Source of the DNA: Trichomonas tenax
Lineage: Eukaryota > Parabasalia > Trichomonadida > Trichomonadidae
Direction: 5' to 3'
DNA length: 35,501 nt
NCBI GenBank assembly: GCA_023091735.1
Contig: JALKBU010000521.1
Coordinates: 1-35,501, forward strand
Positions 8,646 through 18,951 of the stretch are shown here, in pieces. A model generated the notes under the pieces. The model was given only the letters and a program-made list of their open reading frames with translations. It made no database searches and had not been told where the DNA came from. Made by a program: the position numbers and the translations under genes. The first letter of the stretch is position 1; each line of letters begins with the position of its first letter.

Positions 8646-10506
8646 TTATAGAGTTTTTAATAAATAATACTGTTTTACTGTTTCAATCTATCATTATAGT
8701 AATATAATTCACCATAATTAATTAATTCACAATAATTGATATAAATTCGACTTTTGAAAATAAATAATAGACACATTTTAAGACGAAACAATGATATAGT
8801 ATGACCATGCCAATAATTCATTATATGAACGGTCGCTTATAATGAAATTTAATTGGACACAAAAAATAGACTGAATTGAGTCTATCATTCTATGCAATAA
8901 CTATCTATTATCTATATAGTACGTTCCCAAACGGAGCAACTCGAAAAACATATTTGTTATCAAAATATCGAATTAGTTATTAAAATCACTAATGAAGTTT
9001 TGAAGTATTGAAGCTTGCACTCTGGCAATGAATATTACAATGTCGAAGTTGGAGTTTAAAGCAAATATATGTTGTTGCATATTTTTCTTTTCAATCGGCT
9101 TTGTAAGATTGTAAACAGAATAGCCTAAGTCTTTGGCTTTGAATGTATTGTATAAATTGCCCTTAGAAACAAACAAATCTGAAAATGATAATTCAATATG
9201 CATGATTAATCAAGTTATGCGGGTACCACACTACCAGTGATAAGATTCGTAGTACCGATTTCAATCTACTCGTTTATTAAGCCATGAAATTGATTTGCCA
9301 ATCCTCGTCTTGTGAATTTAATTGGGTTTGTCCTTGCTCAAAATGAAATTATAAGATATTTAGAGGCATTGGTAAATCTAAATCAATCAGATGAACAATA
9401 ATTTTTGCGACTTCAAAATTAACAAAAAATCACCAAGAATCAGAGGTAATCCCTATTACAGCATTGTTGGAATATTGGAAGAGATTGCGTATAAAATGTC
9501 CGGTTGCACTGCTCAAAAAAAATAAATAAAATATTCAGTAAGGTTATTCTTGATTATTTCCTCCTTTGCCAGTTTGCTAAGTGCCTGCGAAGCAAAAACT
9601 TGCTGCTGAAAATGACCGCGTATAAAGGCCATGGATGGTGAATCTTTGCATTACAAATGAATACATGCGACAGCATGGTATATATTCTACGTAGGCTCTT
9701 CCGCATTCTTCAATGGGAACAAACTATTGAAGGAAGAATTCCTGAATCCATCATTCTTCTGATGATCGCAAAACAAATCTGGAAAAATGATGAGTTCAAC
9801 AAATCTATTTTGTTTTTATTAATATGTATATGGATTCCTAATTAATAGTAACATCAAAATTATAATTGTATTCTGTTATCGAAAGATTTAACACCTTAAT
9901 GGTTTAATCAAAAACAGCAGCATTTTAGACATAATATAATAGAATGGTGAAGTTTTCGAGATATTCTGTGATCCATTGAATTCTTTTGAATGACCCCACA
10001 AACTTTTGAAATTGGCTCCACATTATAAATCATCCAACAATTTCAATGGTCAAACGAAATTAAAAAGAAATTTTCGAGGGTCAAACGGAAATTCTATCAA
10101 AAATTGAATTGACTGATATTTTCTGAACAAAAATGATATTTTTAGTCATTGTTTTGGAAAATTTGAATTCCCTTCATATATAAACCCTAAATTTTAAATG
10201 TCACCAAAAATCAATAGAAAATTGACAAATTTTCCCAAACCATTATAATTCTTTATAATTTTACAAAACATATCCAATGAACATAAAATAATTGTTTGAA
10301 TGGCAAATTGACACAAAATCAAAACCTTTCTAATATCAATTAGGAAGTTATGTAGATCAATATTATAACGAAAATTTTATACGTTGAACAAACAGTCGTT
10401 ATATGATGTATAGATATCAAAAAAGTAACAAAAAAGAGTGGTCAATCATCTTTTAAATTGTTATGAATTCACTATCGTTCAATTTACCCATTTAAAAATC
10501 TTCAAT
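8646..10506. other. AT-rich spacer
   Basis: About 1.9 kb with no supported gene. Frames at 8973-9203 (minus, 76 codons) and 9657-9845 (plus, 62 codons) have no recognisable domain and ordinary spacer composition. No tRNA cloverleaf was found. Confidence 0.6.
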
Positions 10507-10515
10507 TCATTTTTT
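10507..10515 (+). promoter_or_regulatory. initiator-like element before ALT
   Basis: TCATTTTTT fits the trichomonad initiator pattern (TCA, then pyrimidine, then A/T). With transcription from the A, the leader to the ATG at 10520 would be about 11 bases, typical of trichomonad genes. Confidence 0.55.
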
Positions 10516-10519
10516 AATA

Positions 10520-12007
10520 ATGTCTCTTCAGACAAAGTCCTCTAGAAATGCTAGCGCTTACAACTACGGCAAAGTCAACCCCGCCCTCAGCATGGCGACA
10601 ATCAATCCGCAAGTCATCAAAGCTGAGTACGCCGTGAGAGGTGAAATTGCAATCAGAGCTGACATCCTCAGGAAGAAGTTACACGCGGGCGAACAGCTCC
10701 CATTCGATAGCATCATCGCATGCAACATCGGTAACCCATTCGTCGTCGGAAAGAAAGCTATTACGTTCCCAAGACAAGTGATTTCATGCATCGAGAACCC
10801 AGAACTTCTTAACGTTAAGGAAATACCAGAAGAAGCCAAGGCCAGGGCTGCTGAAGTCTTCAAGCACTTCCCAGCTGGCATGGGCGCTTACACTCACTCT
10901 CAAGGTTTAGATTTCGTCAGAGAACACATCGCAGAGTTCATTAAGAAACGTGATGGCGGAATGCCAGCCCATCCAGACAAGATCTTCGTCACAACAGGTG
11001 CAAGTTCCGCTGTTACAACAGTTCTTAATATGTTGATCTCAAATCCGAACGTAGGAATCATGATTCCATTCCCGCAGTATCCATTGTACACCGCTGAGAT
11101 CGCTCTTAAGAACGGTCGCGTTGTTCCATATTATCTCAAAGAATCCTCAAGGTGGTCTCTTGATTTGTACGAACTCAACGAGTCCTACAACGCTGCCCAG
11201 AAGTCTGGCGTCGACATCAAGGCTATTGTCGTCATCAATCCAGGAAATCCAACAGGTTCTGTTCTTTCCGCTCAGCAAATGCGCGATGTCGTCGAGTTCT
11301 GCGAACAGAACAACATTTTGCTCATCGCTGATGAAGTTTATCAGTTCAACACATACAACGAGGAAAGACCTTTCAATTCATTCAAGAAAGTCGCCAGCGA
11401 GATGAAATCTTCTGTCCAACTCATCTCCCTCAACTCCATCTCCAAAGGCTTCATGGGCGAATGCGGCCATCGCGCTGGATATATGGAGCTTTACCACATC
11501 CCAGAGGATGTCAAGGCTCAGTTCTACAAGATGGCTTCAATCCAGCTCTGCCCGAACACTGTCGGCCAGGTCATCCTCGACATCATGTGCAAGCCACCAG
11601 AGTCAGCTGAATGCAAGAACCAGTGGGTCAAGGAGAGAGACACAGAACTCCATAACCTCAAGGAGAAGTCTCAAAGATTACTCAAGACAATCAACTCACT
11701 TCCAGGATTGGAGGCTCAGCCAGCTGATGGCGCCATGTACCTCTTCCCATCCATCCACTTGCCACTCAAGGCTCTCGAAGCTGCAAAGTCCTTCAGAATC
11801 AACGGAAAACGCGTCTCTCCAGATATGTTCTGGTCTATCCAGCTCTTGGAACAGACAGGCATTGCTGTCGTCCCGGGATCTGGCTTCGGACAGGTTCCAG
11901 GAACACACCACTTCAGAACAACCTTCCTTCCTGAAGCTGAACAGATGGATGTGATGATTGATAGACTGACAAGGTTCCAGAACCAATTCATGGACAAATA
12001 TGCATAA
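10520..12007 (+). CDS. alanine aminotransferase (class I PLP-dependent)
   Basis: A 495-residue enzyme that exchanges pyruvate + glutamate with alanine + 2-oxoglutarate; alanine is a known fermentation end product of trichomonads. Class I/II fold-type I motifs are in place: NPGNPTG at 240-246, ADEVYQ with Asp271, the PLP lysine in SISKGFMGECG (Lys309), and HRAGYMEL with Arg318. The SKGFMGECG stretch is specific to the alanine aminotransferase group. Length matches the family. There is no hydrogenosomal presequence (starts MSLQTKSS), so the cytosol is likely. The start is supported by the initiator-like element 13 bases upstream. Strong bias to C-ending codons suggests high expression. Glyoxylate aminotransferase side activity cannot be excluded. 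Confidence 0.95.
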   Translation: MSLQTKSSRNASAYNYGKVNPALSMATINPQVIKAEYAVRGEIAIRADILRKKLHAGEQLPFDSIIACNIGNPFVVGKKAITFPRQVISCIENPELLNVKEIPEEAKARAAEVFKHFPAGMGAYTHSQGLDFVREHIAEFIKKRDGGMPAHPDKIFVTTGASSAVTTVLNMLISNPNVGIMIPFPQYPLYTAEIALKNGRVVPYYLKESSRWSLDLYELNESYNAAQKSGVDIKAIVVINPGNPTGSVLSAQQMRDVVEFCEQNNILLIADEVYQFNTYNEERPFNSFKKVASEMKSSVQLISLNSISKGFMGECGHRAGYMELYHIPEDVKAQFYKMASIQLCPNTVGQVILDIMCKPPESAECKNQWVKERDTELHNLKEKSQRLLKTINSLPGLEAQPADGAMYLFPSIHLPLKALEAAKSFRINGKRVSPDMFWSIQLLEQTGIAVVPGSGFGQVPGTHHFRTTFLPEAEQMDVMIDRLTRFQNQFMDKYA

Positions 12008-12440
12008 TTATAATCATAATATTTATAAATACGGAATGAATTAGAATTGATTTTTACTATTCTATCCTAATAACAATATTCACATTGAAAACTCCTAATT
12101 TTTATATAACAAATAAACGGACCTTCAAATGCAAAGCTAAACAAAGTATACTGCTGTATATTGATAAATATAATCTTCATTGAAAAAAATATCAAATTAA
12201 AGCCTTTAGCTCAGTAAAAATCGATTTCATTTAGTGGTGTTTTTACATAAAATTTAAAGCATATTGCTGAATTTTGCTGAAATGAGTCGAATATTTGCAA
12301 TTTTTGAGAAATAAAACTCCAAACTCGATGATTGCATCTTTCGCAGAGAATAAAAAAGTCTCTATGAATCCTTTGGCATCTCGAGTCTTATTTATGGAAT
12401 TTTAAAAGAAACATTAATAAATTGTGACTTTGTAAATTAA
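12008..12440. other. intergenic spacer
   Basis: ALT 3' flank and promoter region of the next gene. Very AT-rich, with nothing else recognisable. Confidence 0.6.
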
Positions 12441-12452
12441 TTTTACATGTCA
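12441..12452 (+). promoter_or_regulatory. TTTTACATGTCA motif
   Basis: Lies 57 bases before the ATG at 12510. Exact complement of the TGACATGTAAAA copies between the importin and bromodomain genes. A weaker relative, AATGTGTCAAAA, follows about 8 bases on. Confidence 0.6.
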
Positions 12453-12509
12453 ATTATTTTAATGTGTCAAAATTTTTAAAAAAAAGTTTATCTCTTCTTT
12501 TAGATTAGA

Positions 12510-13454
12510 ATGGATGAACAATTTCAAGGTGAAGAGATAGATATGGAAGAGGGATTTGGTTTTTCAATGCAGAATCGCCGAAATATCGATTTTGAAAGGT
12601 TCATTCAAGATTTTCGCGAAGTTCAAAACGATAAAAACGAAAATAAAGCAGTTAATATGACGATACAGAAGTATGTGCAGCTGTTGTTAGGTCCAAATGA
12701 TACTGATAGAGCTGATTATTTGGATGGTTTCATTCGATACTTCGAAAAAATCAAAAGAACGTTAACAATCATCAATCTAGATCCAATAACGAACTTAAAG
12801 AGAGAGTATTTTCGTGATGATATACGAGAAGACACCCAGAATGGAGAAAATTATGAAGATATAGGAAGTAATTCTATATTTTACGTTCTTAACGTAATAA
12901 ATGAAATGTTTGAGAGAAAGGAATGGATTGAATCTACGTTTGATGGCTCAGATTGTCCATATTTTATAATTAATATGCCATCATCGATTTCTTTGTCAAT
13001 GCACTACGAAGAGATTCCCAAAATATTGTCCACACTAATGGGTTGCCATATCAACATCGTGTGCGTCAATATCATTGCTGCAAACGCAATAAAAAGACCA
13101 AATGATGTTGTCGCTTCTTGGCTTTTGTTGGTTTCTCAATTCACTTGTTCCCGGATGCACAGATACCCGCTGGTCAATGTATACTCTGGATACTACTCAA
13201 TATCCGATCAGCAGTCTGAGATCATGGATATGTTGGAGAATTTTGAGTTTCCTGATATTGCCTCTAAAGCCAACCTTGGAGAGTGGATATCAGGCGATTT
13301 GAATACAAGAATATGCAGCTTATTCGAAGGTACTTATGATATATTTAGACCTAGAATCTTTCGCTCACGAGATGACGAAAAAATGTCGCAATGGACAGAA
13401 TTTTTAGATGGAATCTTGAATTGCCAATACTCTTATGAATACAATGAATACTAA
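12510..13454 (+). CDS. GPN-loop GTPase homologue lacking nucleotide-binding motifs (pseudo-GTPase, GPN3-like)
   Basis: A 314-residue protein with the overall layout of GPN-loop GTPases, essential factors in RNA polymerase II assembly and nuclear import. After a 50-residue acidic extension, YVQLLLGP (55-62) starts the domain; NLDP (89-92), the DIR motif (104-106) and the helix ending EWIE (138-141) are kept. Where the family has GPxGSGKST this protein has GPNDTDRAD (61-69); the GPN loop is GSN (119-121); D-x-P-G-Q is NMPSS (155-159); and the [S/T]KxD base-recognition motif is SGYY (226-229). The central beta strands, the PLVNV strand (220-224) and the C-terminal YEYNEY tail still fit. An upstream motif and a clean frame argue for a functional gene. 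Inference: non-hydrolysing partner or regulator. The subfamily (GPN2 or GPN3) is uncertain. Confidence 0.75.
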   Translation: MDEQFQGEEIDMEEGFGFSMQNRRNIDFERFIQDFREVQNDKNENKAVNMTIQKYVQLLLGPNDTDRADYLDGFIRYFEKIKRTLTIINLDPITNLKREYFRDDIREDTQNGENYEDIGSNSIFYVLNVINEMFERKEWIESTFDGSDCPYFIINMPSSISLSMHYEEIPKILSTLMGCHINIVCVNIIAANAIKRPNDVVASWLLLVSQFTCSRMHRYPLVNVYSGYYSISDQQSEIMDMLENFEFPDIASKANLGEWISGDLNTRICSLFEGTYDIFRPRIFRSRDDEKMSQWTEFLDGILNCQYSYEYNEY

Positions 13455-13792
13455 TTTTCACCAAATTTCAGCAAAGAGATTTCATTTTTTGGAATGCGTA
13501 GCGTAGCCATTGATCGTCATCGGTTGCAGAGCTATTCGCTAAATTGCATTGATTGAAGAAAACAACTTGCCATGTAAAATGCCCGATGTCAAAAGACGAT
13601 AGCACGCTTTTTTTTGACTCTCATTCTTTTCCATCAAAACTGGCATTGTTTAACAAAAAAGTCTGCATTTATACTCTTAAAAATATATCAGTTGAAGAAA
13701 TTGTCTTCATTATATTTGCAGATATTTTTGATCGATAACCTTATTAAAATGAGACAATTATCTGCAAATATTGACTATTAATTGCATTTTCC
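13455..13792. other. intergenic spacer
   Basis: Contains one partial motif, CCATGTAAAAT at 13570-13580. The 61-codon frame at 13553-13738 has no recognisable features. Confidence 0.5.
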
Positions 13793-16057
13793 ATGATTAG
13801 CCTTTGACTTTGTTTGTTCTATCACTCTTTGTTGAGCAATGTTATGGTATTGATGGAGCAGTTTATGAAGATGATAATAAAACATTAAAACAGATCACTT
13901 CTGTCACAAATGGTGTATTTACAGTTCCAAAGATAGTCGAAACTATTGATGGAGAGGTTTGTAAAGATAAATCGTAACTTAAAACATTCCGATTCGAGGA
14001 AAATTCAAATCTCAAATATATTCAAGTCTACGCATTTTGGTAGTGCTCTTATTTGACAACAGTGGATTTTACAAATTGCGGGAACTTAATATCAATCTGA
14101 AATCACTCATTTCATTTATGTGGTAAGATTACATCACTTAATTTCCGATATTGCCATAAATTGGAATCAATTGGATTTAGAGCATTCTATGATTGTAGCA
14201 GTGTTACGTCTATCGATTTTAGCAATTGCCAGAATTTAATTTCGATAGGATAAGATGAATTTTATGGCTTACAGTCAGTCCGATCGATTTCCTTTGCAAA
14301 TTGTTAGAATTTGAAATATATTTATCCTTTCACATTTACTGATTTATCATTAGTCACACAACTTGATTTTCATAATTGCGTTAACTTAATTTCCATAGGA
14401 AATTATGCATTTGTATGGTATTATAGCCTTACAAGAATAAACTTTAATAACTGTAGCTCTTTAACAACAATTGGTAGCTCTGTATTTAAGTTTCATTGCC
14501 CAAGTTTAACAGCAATAGGCCATGAAATTTTTCTTTATGGAGCATTAATATCTTCAGTGAATTTTGGCAAATGTGAAAATTTAGTTTCAATTGGGAACTT
14601 TTCATTTGCTCATTTATACAAAATCACTACAATTGATTTGAGAGGATGCACAAATTTGAGTTTTATTGGAAGTAATACATTTAAAAATTCAAGTCTAACA
14701 GAAATTCATATTCCATCATCAGTAATTTATATTGGAGAATATTGCTTTTGTAATTGCACGAAGCTTCAAAATATTGATATTCCAATGGTTTCACAACTTC
14801 AATTTTTTGGTCAATTTGCACTTTTGAATACAACGATTTCTTTCAATTTCATTCCAAAAAAATCTATCACTCAATGCTTTATCATATTATACTAATTGCC
14901 AAGAATATAATTTGATATCGGGCATTCATCCAGAAAATCCAGATTTTCATGATTCCAAATATATCTTTGACAAAGAAATCAATTTAAATGATCCCTTACA
15001 ATATTTCCAAGATTATGCGTTCTATGAGTGCAAAAATTTAATGAATGTTCAATTGCCAAACACTCTTGAATATTTTGGAGAATATTTGTTTTATTGCTAA
15101 GAGAAATTTTTAAAAGTTGATTTGACAGGTAAAATTAGTTTTATAGGGCCATATGCGTTCTATGGATGTAGCACTATATCTGAAATAGATTTACATAAAC
15201 CTCTTCAAGAAATTCAATATTAAACCTTCGGTGAATGCACAAATTTATCAAAAGTTAATTTTCCTGATACACTAGAATCCATTGAATATGAATCATTTAA
15301 AATTTGCTTCAAAATCAAGAAACTTGATATACCTAAAAGCGTCAAATCAATAAGAGATCATGGAATAGATAATGTTGAATTAATAGTTTCAAACGTACAT
15401 ATTTCAATTACTGATATAATGCGGATGAAAGTCAACATTTCAAATGATGTTTATCTATTTAATTACAATGATTATGATTTATATCCATCAAGTGAACCAA
15501 CCATTGAACATTATTATTCCATTGAAAATGGATTGATTATAACAGAGAGTGAAAATGTTTATAGCTATTTAAGGAACTATCCAGTTCCAATATTAATACC
15601 TTATGATATTAGAAGAATATCTGCATATGCATTCTATAATTTCACTGGCTCATATGTATATTGTCATTAATACTGCCAATTAGAATTTATCGCTGAACAT
15701 GCGTTTGATTCTTGCTCAAATCTCAAGAGCATTCCTAATGCAACTGAAGTGTATCAAATCGGTGATTATGCTTTCAAGTCGTGTACGAATCTCACATGTG
15801 TAGTTTTCCCACGATATGTTTATTCAATTGGAAATGATGTGTTTTTAGACTGTCCCATAGTTTGCTGCAGATATGATGAACAAGATTCTTCAATTCGAGA
15901 TAAATTAATAAATAGTGGCATTCCGGAAAGATCCCTTGGTGTTTGCAATTATTGTCCCCGTGGAAATCCAAATACTGCGATACTTGAGTTCGACGATAAA
16001 TTTGAAAAATTCATTTTAGCATTTTCTCATATATTTTTCTCCAATTTGTTTTGTTAA
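13793..16057 (+). pseudogene. BspA-like leucine-rich repeat (LRR_5) protein, pseudogene
   Basis: Repeats of the treponemal BspA type run through the region, with units such as NLISIGNYAF, FNNCSSLTTIG, CTNLSFIGSNTF and IGDYAFKSCTNL, each about 23 residues. These belong to a very large trichomonad family of surface or secreted proteins linked to adhesion and host contact. A hydrophobic leader (LTLFVLSLFVEQCYG) follows the ATG at 13793 but in another frame. In the first main frame stops occur at 13975, 14041, 14098, 14251 and 14305. A frame change near 14870 leads to the second frame, with stops at 15098, 15221 and 15668. The reading frame between stops still codes good repeats, so decay is moderate. 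The C-terminal part is a hydrophobic stretch ending at TAA 16055-16057. No promoter motif was found. Confidence 0.88.
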
Positions 16058-16107
16058 ATAGATCTAATTTAGTAAATAAAAACATAAACATAATATTTTA
16101 ATAAGAA

Positions 16108-18474
16108 TTATTCACGATTGTAAATGAATTTGTCTGACTTTAGATATTGTTTAATGAATCCTTTGATTTCCATATCTCTAATTTGTTCGCGAATGACGTT
16201 TTCGTCGACAGTGAAAACTTGGAGAGTTCTCCTTTTAACTTCTTTAACGATTTCTGCGGAATCCATTATATTTCCTTCTTTGAGGATCTTGACAATACAA
16301 GCAGCAACTGATTTCTCAATATCTTTCTGTTTGAGGAGATTCATTGCCATATTCTTAGCAGATGTATATTTGAGAGCAAAATTCCTATTAATTGAAAAAC
16401 TTATTGTCTCAGCAAGCTTATATCCTTTCTTTTCATTATGTACTAATAATCCTGTGTTGGCCAAAGTTGTTATCTGCTCAATTGCATCATCAGTGGAAGC
16501 TACGTACTTGAGTTCATCGAAAGATGCCCATTCCTTCGTTTCAAACAACTTGACAATAGAATATTGAACACCATTGAACAAAAACAATAATGATCGATCC
16601 ATTCCTTTAAGTCTTGCGCTGCATTCAACAAGAGAATCAGGATCTGCCCATATCAACTGTCTGTTTTTATACTTTGCATAATACTTCTCCTCAAATGCTT
16701 TCTTGACATTCTTGAACTCATTAAAAACTTTGAGATTGTTCTGCTTCAATATCTTGATCCATGTTGGAGATGGAAGAATCATGATTCTCACACCTTCAGG
16801 GTGATTAATCCTCTTCTCCACTTCATTCCAGAAATCGAATCTCTTCGAGAAATCTTTGACAATTGTCTTCAAAGGCTGAATATATTCATACTCAGCATAT
16901 TGACTAATAGAATTCATTAATGATTGTTCTAATTCAATATTTGGTTCTAGCTTAGAAAGGAGTTGTGTCTGAATGAATTTTCCAATACTTTGGAATAATT
17001 TTCCACGATCTTTAACATGAGGAACAATATCAAATAACTCTCTGATTGAAACATTCATCTTCTTAGGTTCATGCGCCATTTCAACCATTCCACGAGCTCT
17101 TCCAAGCAATTGATCATCAGATTGATGCGGAAGGTATAAAGAAGATCTTGTGAGAACCATTAATTGATCATGATCAAATACTGTATCAACGTAGTAATTA
17201 ATCTCTGATATTTCTTTGTTTAATTCTTCCTCTCTCTTTTGAGAAACATATCTATCAATTGGACGCTTGTGTTGTTTGTAGAAAGAGTCTGACATGAGTG
17301 TTATATAGTCAGGAAGGAACTTTGTCATCTCCCAGATAGCTTTGATTGCTAATTCATCAGATTGCATGAAGTAATGGCGAATATCAGTGAGTAATCTATT
17401 TGGAAGGAACTTTTCTGAAAATGTTAATGCAAATTTACGTCTGTGCTCAATGTTGTTGATCATAATTCCATCTAATAACTCGTATATCGGATAAATTTTG
17501 GTCTCGAGTAGTTCAAGAACTATTCTTGGCGACGTTGTGAATGGATCGATATTCTTTTTCTTGAAAATTGTTGATATTTGAGCGATTTGCATTGGAATGA
17601 ATTCTTTGATGTAATTTTCTGGATTGCATGCATAATACATTTTCATCAGTTCTTGATATTCAACAGAATTAAACACTGTAACATCTGATGTACTTCTTTT
17701 GATTCCATCGATTCTTTTTTGAACTGAATCTAAGCAATCTTTTAATTTTTGTTTTGCTTCGTTAAATCCTTTATAATACGCGCGATAAACTGGAAGTGAA
17801 TCAGCAATCATTGAACAATATTTCAAATCCTGTCTTATTGTTTCAGGATAAAGACTTGTGTGTCGAATGAACAATCTTAAGCTTGCTGCGATGAAATACA
17901 TCAAAGTGATGTCTTCGTCATACTTTTTGTTGTTTTCTGTGATTTGATCTAATAATCGAATTGAATTTGATATAAATTTACCATCTTGAAATGGATATGT
18001 TGCGGGTTCTTCTTCAATCAGCTTGAGTGTGGTCATAAATTCATCAGAAACGAACTTAAAGTTCAAAATATATTCAGACCAATTTTGATAACCTAATCTA
18101 ACGATTTGAAAGTAAATTTCGTTCAATACAACACCATTTCTCTGATTGCTCTCCAAATTTGTGCTCTCTTCGAAGTGTTCTGCCGTCTGCATTGCGTAAT
18201 CGTACAATTTATTCTCGAAATTCCACCAAAACGCAATTAATCCGTGTATCAAGTTGTACCTCTTCAGCATTATCAACTGACTCTGTAACGAAATGCAGTA
18301 CTTTCTAAGCGCCCTATTGACTGCACCAAAAAATAATCCTTTTGATGCCATGTAATTCTGCGGATTCGCGGTGAAAAGCTTCTTCTCCAGCGTCGGATCA
18401 AAGTCGACCGTGTATTTGACGCCATTGAAAAAGTTCATTGTATCATCTTGAACCCTTTTTGATGCATGCTTCAT
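16108..18474 (-). CDS. cullin family protein (scaffold of cullin-RING ubiquitin ligase)
   Basis: A 788-residue cullin. The N-terminal helical repeats (about 15-380) would bind substrate adaptors. The cullin homology domain (about 400-640) contains the LPSPTWIKIL region and KYKNRQLIW, where the family has a conserved Arg-Lys-Leu-x-Trp. The C-terminal winged-helix Nedd8 domain has the CIVKILK neddylation site (Lys732) and ends GFIKQYLKSDKFIYNRE, close to the family ending though without the usual terminal Tyr-x-Ala. Expected to assemble a ubiquitin ligase with an Rbx-type RING protein. Start chosen at the first ATG; motif TTTTACATGACA lies 58 bases upstream (18533-18544). Which cullin subfamily (CUL1, CUL3 or CUL4-like) cannot be settled by eye. 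Confidence 0.92.
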   Translation of the reverse strand: MKHASKRVQDDTMNFFNGVKYTVDFDPTLEKKLFTANPQNYMASKGLFFGAVNRALRKYCISLQSQLIMLKRYNLIHGLIAFWWNFENKLYDYAMQTAEHFEESTNLESNQRNGVVLNEIYFQIVRLGYQNWSEYILNFKFVSDEFMTTLKLIEEEPATYPFQDGKFISNSIRLLDQITENNKKYDEDITLMYFIAASLRLFIRHTSLYPETIRQDLKYCSMIADSLPVYRAYYKGFNEAKQKLKDCLDSVQKRIDGIKRSTSDVTVFNSVEYQELMKMYYACNPENYIKEFIPMQIAQISTIFKKKNIDPFTTSPRIVLELLETKIYPIYELLDGIMINNIEHRRKFALTFSEKFLPNRLLTDIRHYFMQSDELAIKAIWEMTKFLPDYITLMSDSFYKQHKRPIDRYVSQKREEELNKEISEINYYVDTVFDHDQLMVLTRSSLYLPHQSDDQLLGRARGMVEMAHEPKKMNVSIRELFDIVPHVKDRGKLFQSIGKFIQTQLLSKLEPNIELEQSLMNSISQYAEYEYIQPLKTIVKDFSKRFDFWNEVEKRINHPEGVRIMILPSPTWIKILKQNNLKVFNEFKNVKKAFEEKYYAKYKNRQLIWADPDSLVECSARLKGMDRSLLFLFNGVQYSIVKLFETKEWASFDELKYVASTDDAIEQITTLANTGLLVHNEKKGYKLAETISFSINRNFALKYTSAKNMAMNLLKQKDIEKSVAACIVKILKEGNIMDSAEIVKEVKRRTLQVFTVDENVIREQIRDMEIKGFIKQYLKSDKFIYNRE

Positions 18475-18951
18475 TAAATTTTGCCAAAAATTTCCATCTA
18501 TTCTCGAAAAGTGGCTTTTGTCACATAAACATTTTTACATGACATTATTTTACCTCCTTCAACATGATATATCATATATATGATATAATAGATCTAAGAA
18601 AAACTATAGCTTCACATTTTGCTAACAGGCGTGTGTCAAAAACATATTAGAATAGGCTATTTTGAAGAAAAATATATTTTTTCCAATTCTAACAAAAGTC
18701 CGAAACTGTTATGCAAATATCACAAAATGAATTTTGTCAAGTAAATTTTTGTGCTTCTTTCAGAAATCGCAATCAAATTCTGATCTATTTCATTTTCATT
18801 ATGTTTAACTTTTCCAATTTAAGCCATACATTCCTTTTGTTTACGTGTTCATAAAGAGTCTTCTGAATGAATGTTTGATATTTCGAATGATTGTGTTTGG
18901 GAAGTGTAACTTTTAACATATAATGATTTCGAGTTCACAATGAAATTTTTA
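18475..18951. other. AT-rich spacer between cullin and DPE2 pseudogene
   Basis: Holds the cullin promoter motif and a palindromic AT stretch near 18565-18590 (ATATATCATATATATGATAT). Nothing else seen. Confidence 0.5.
18533..18544 (-). promoter_or_regulatory. TTTTACATGACA motif upstream of cullin
   Basis: On the plus strand it reads TTTTACATGACA, that is TGTCATGTAAAA toward the cullin gene, 58 bases before its ATG, nearly the same distance as the motif of the GPN-like gene. A related TTTTGTCACATAAAC lies between it and the gene. Confidence 0.6.

Noticed and set aside
8973..9203. 76-codon minus-strand frame
   Set aside because: No recognisable domain, spacer-like composition, no promoter motif nearby.
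8646..10506. tRNA or rRNA gene in the large spacer
   Set aside because: No cloverleaf with T-loop GTTCRA consensus and no rRNA-like conserved block was found by eye.
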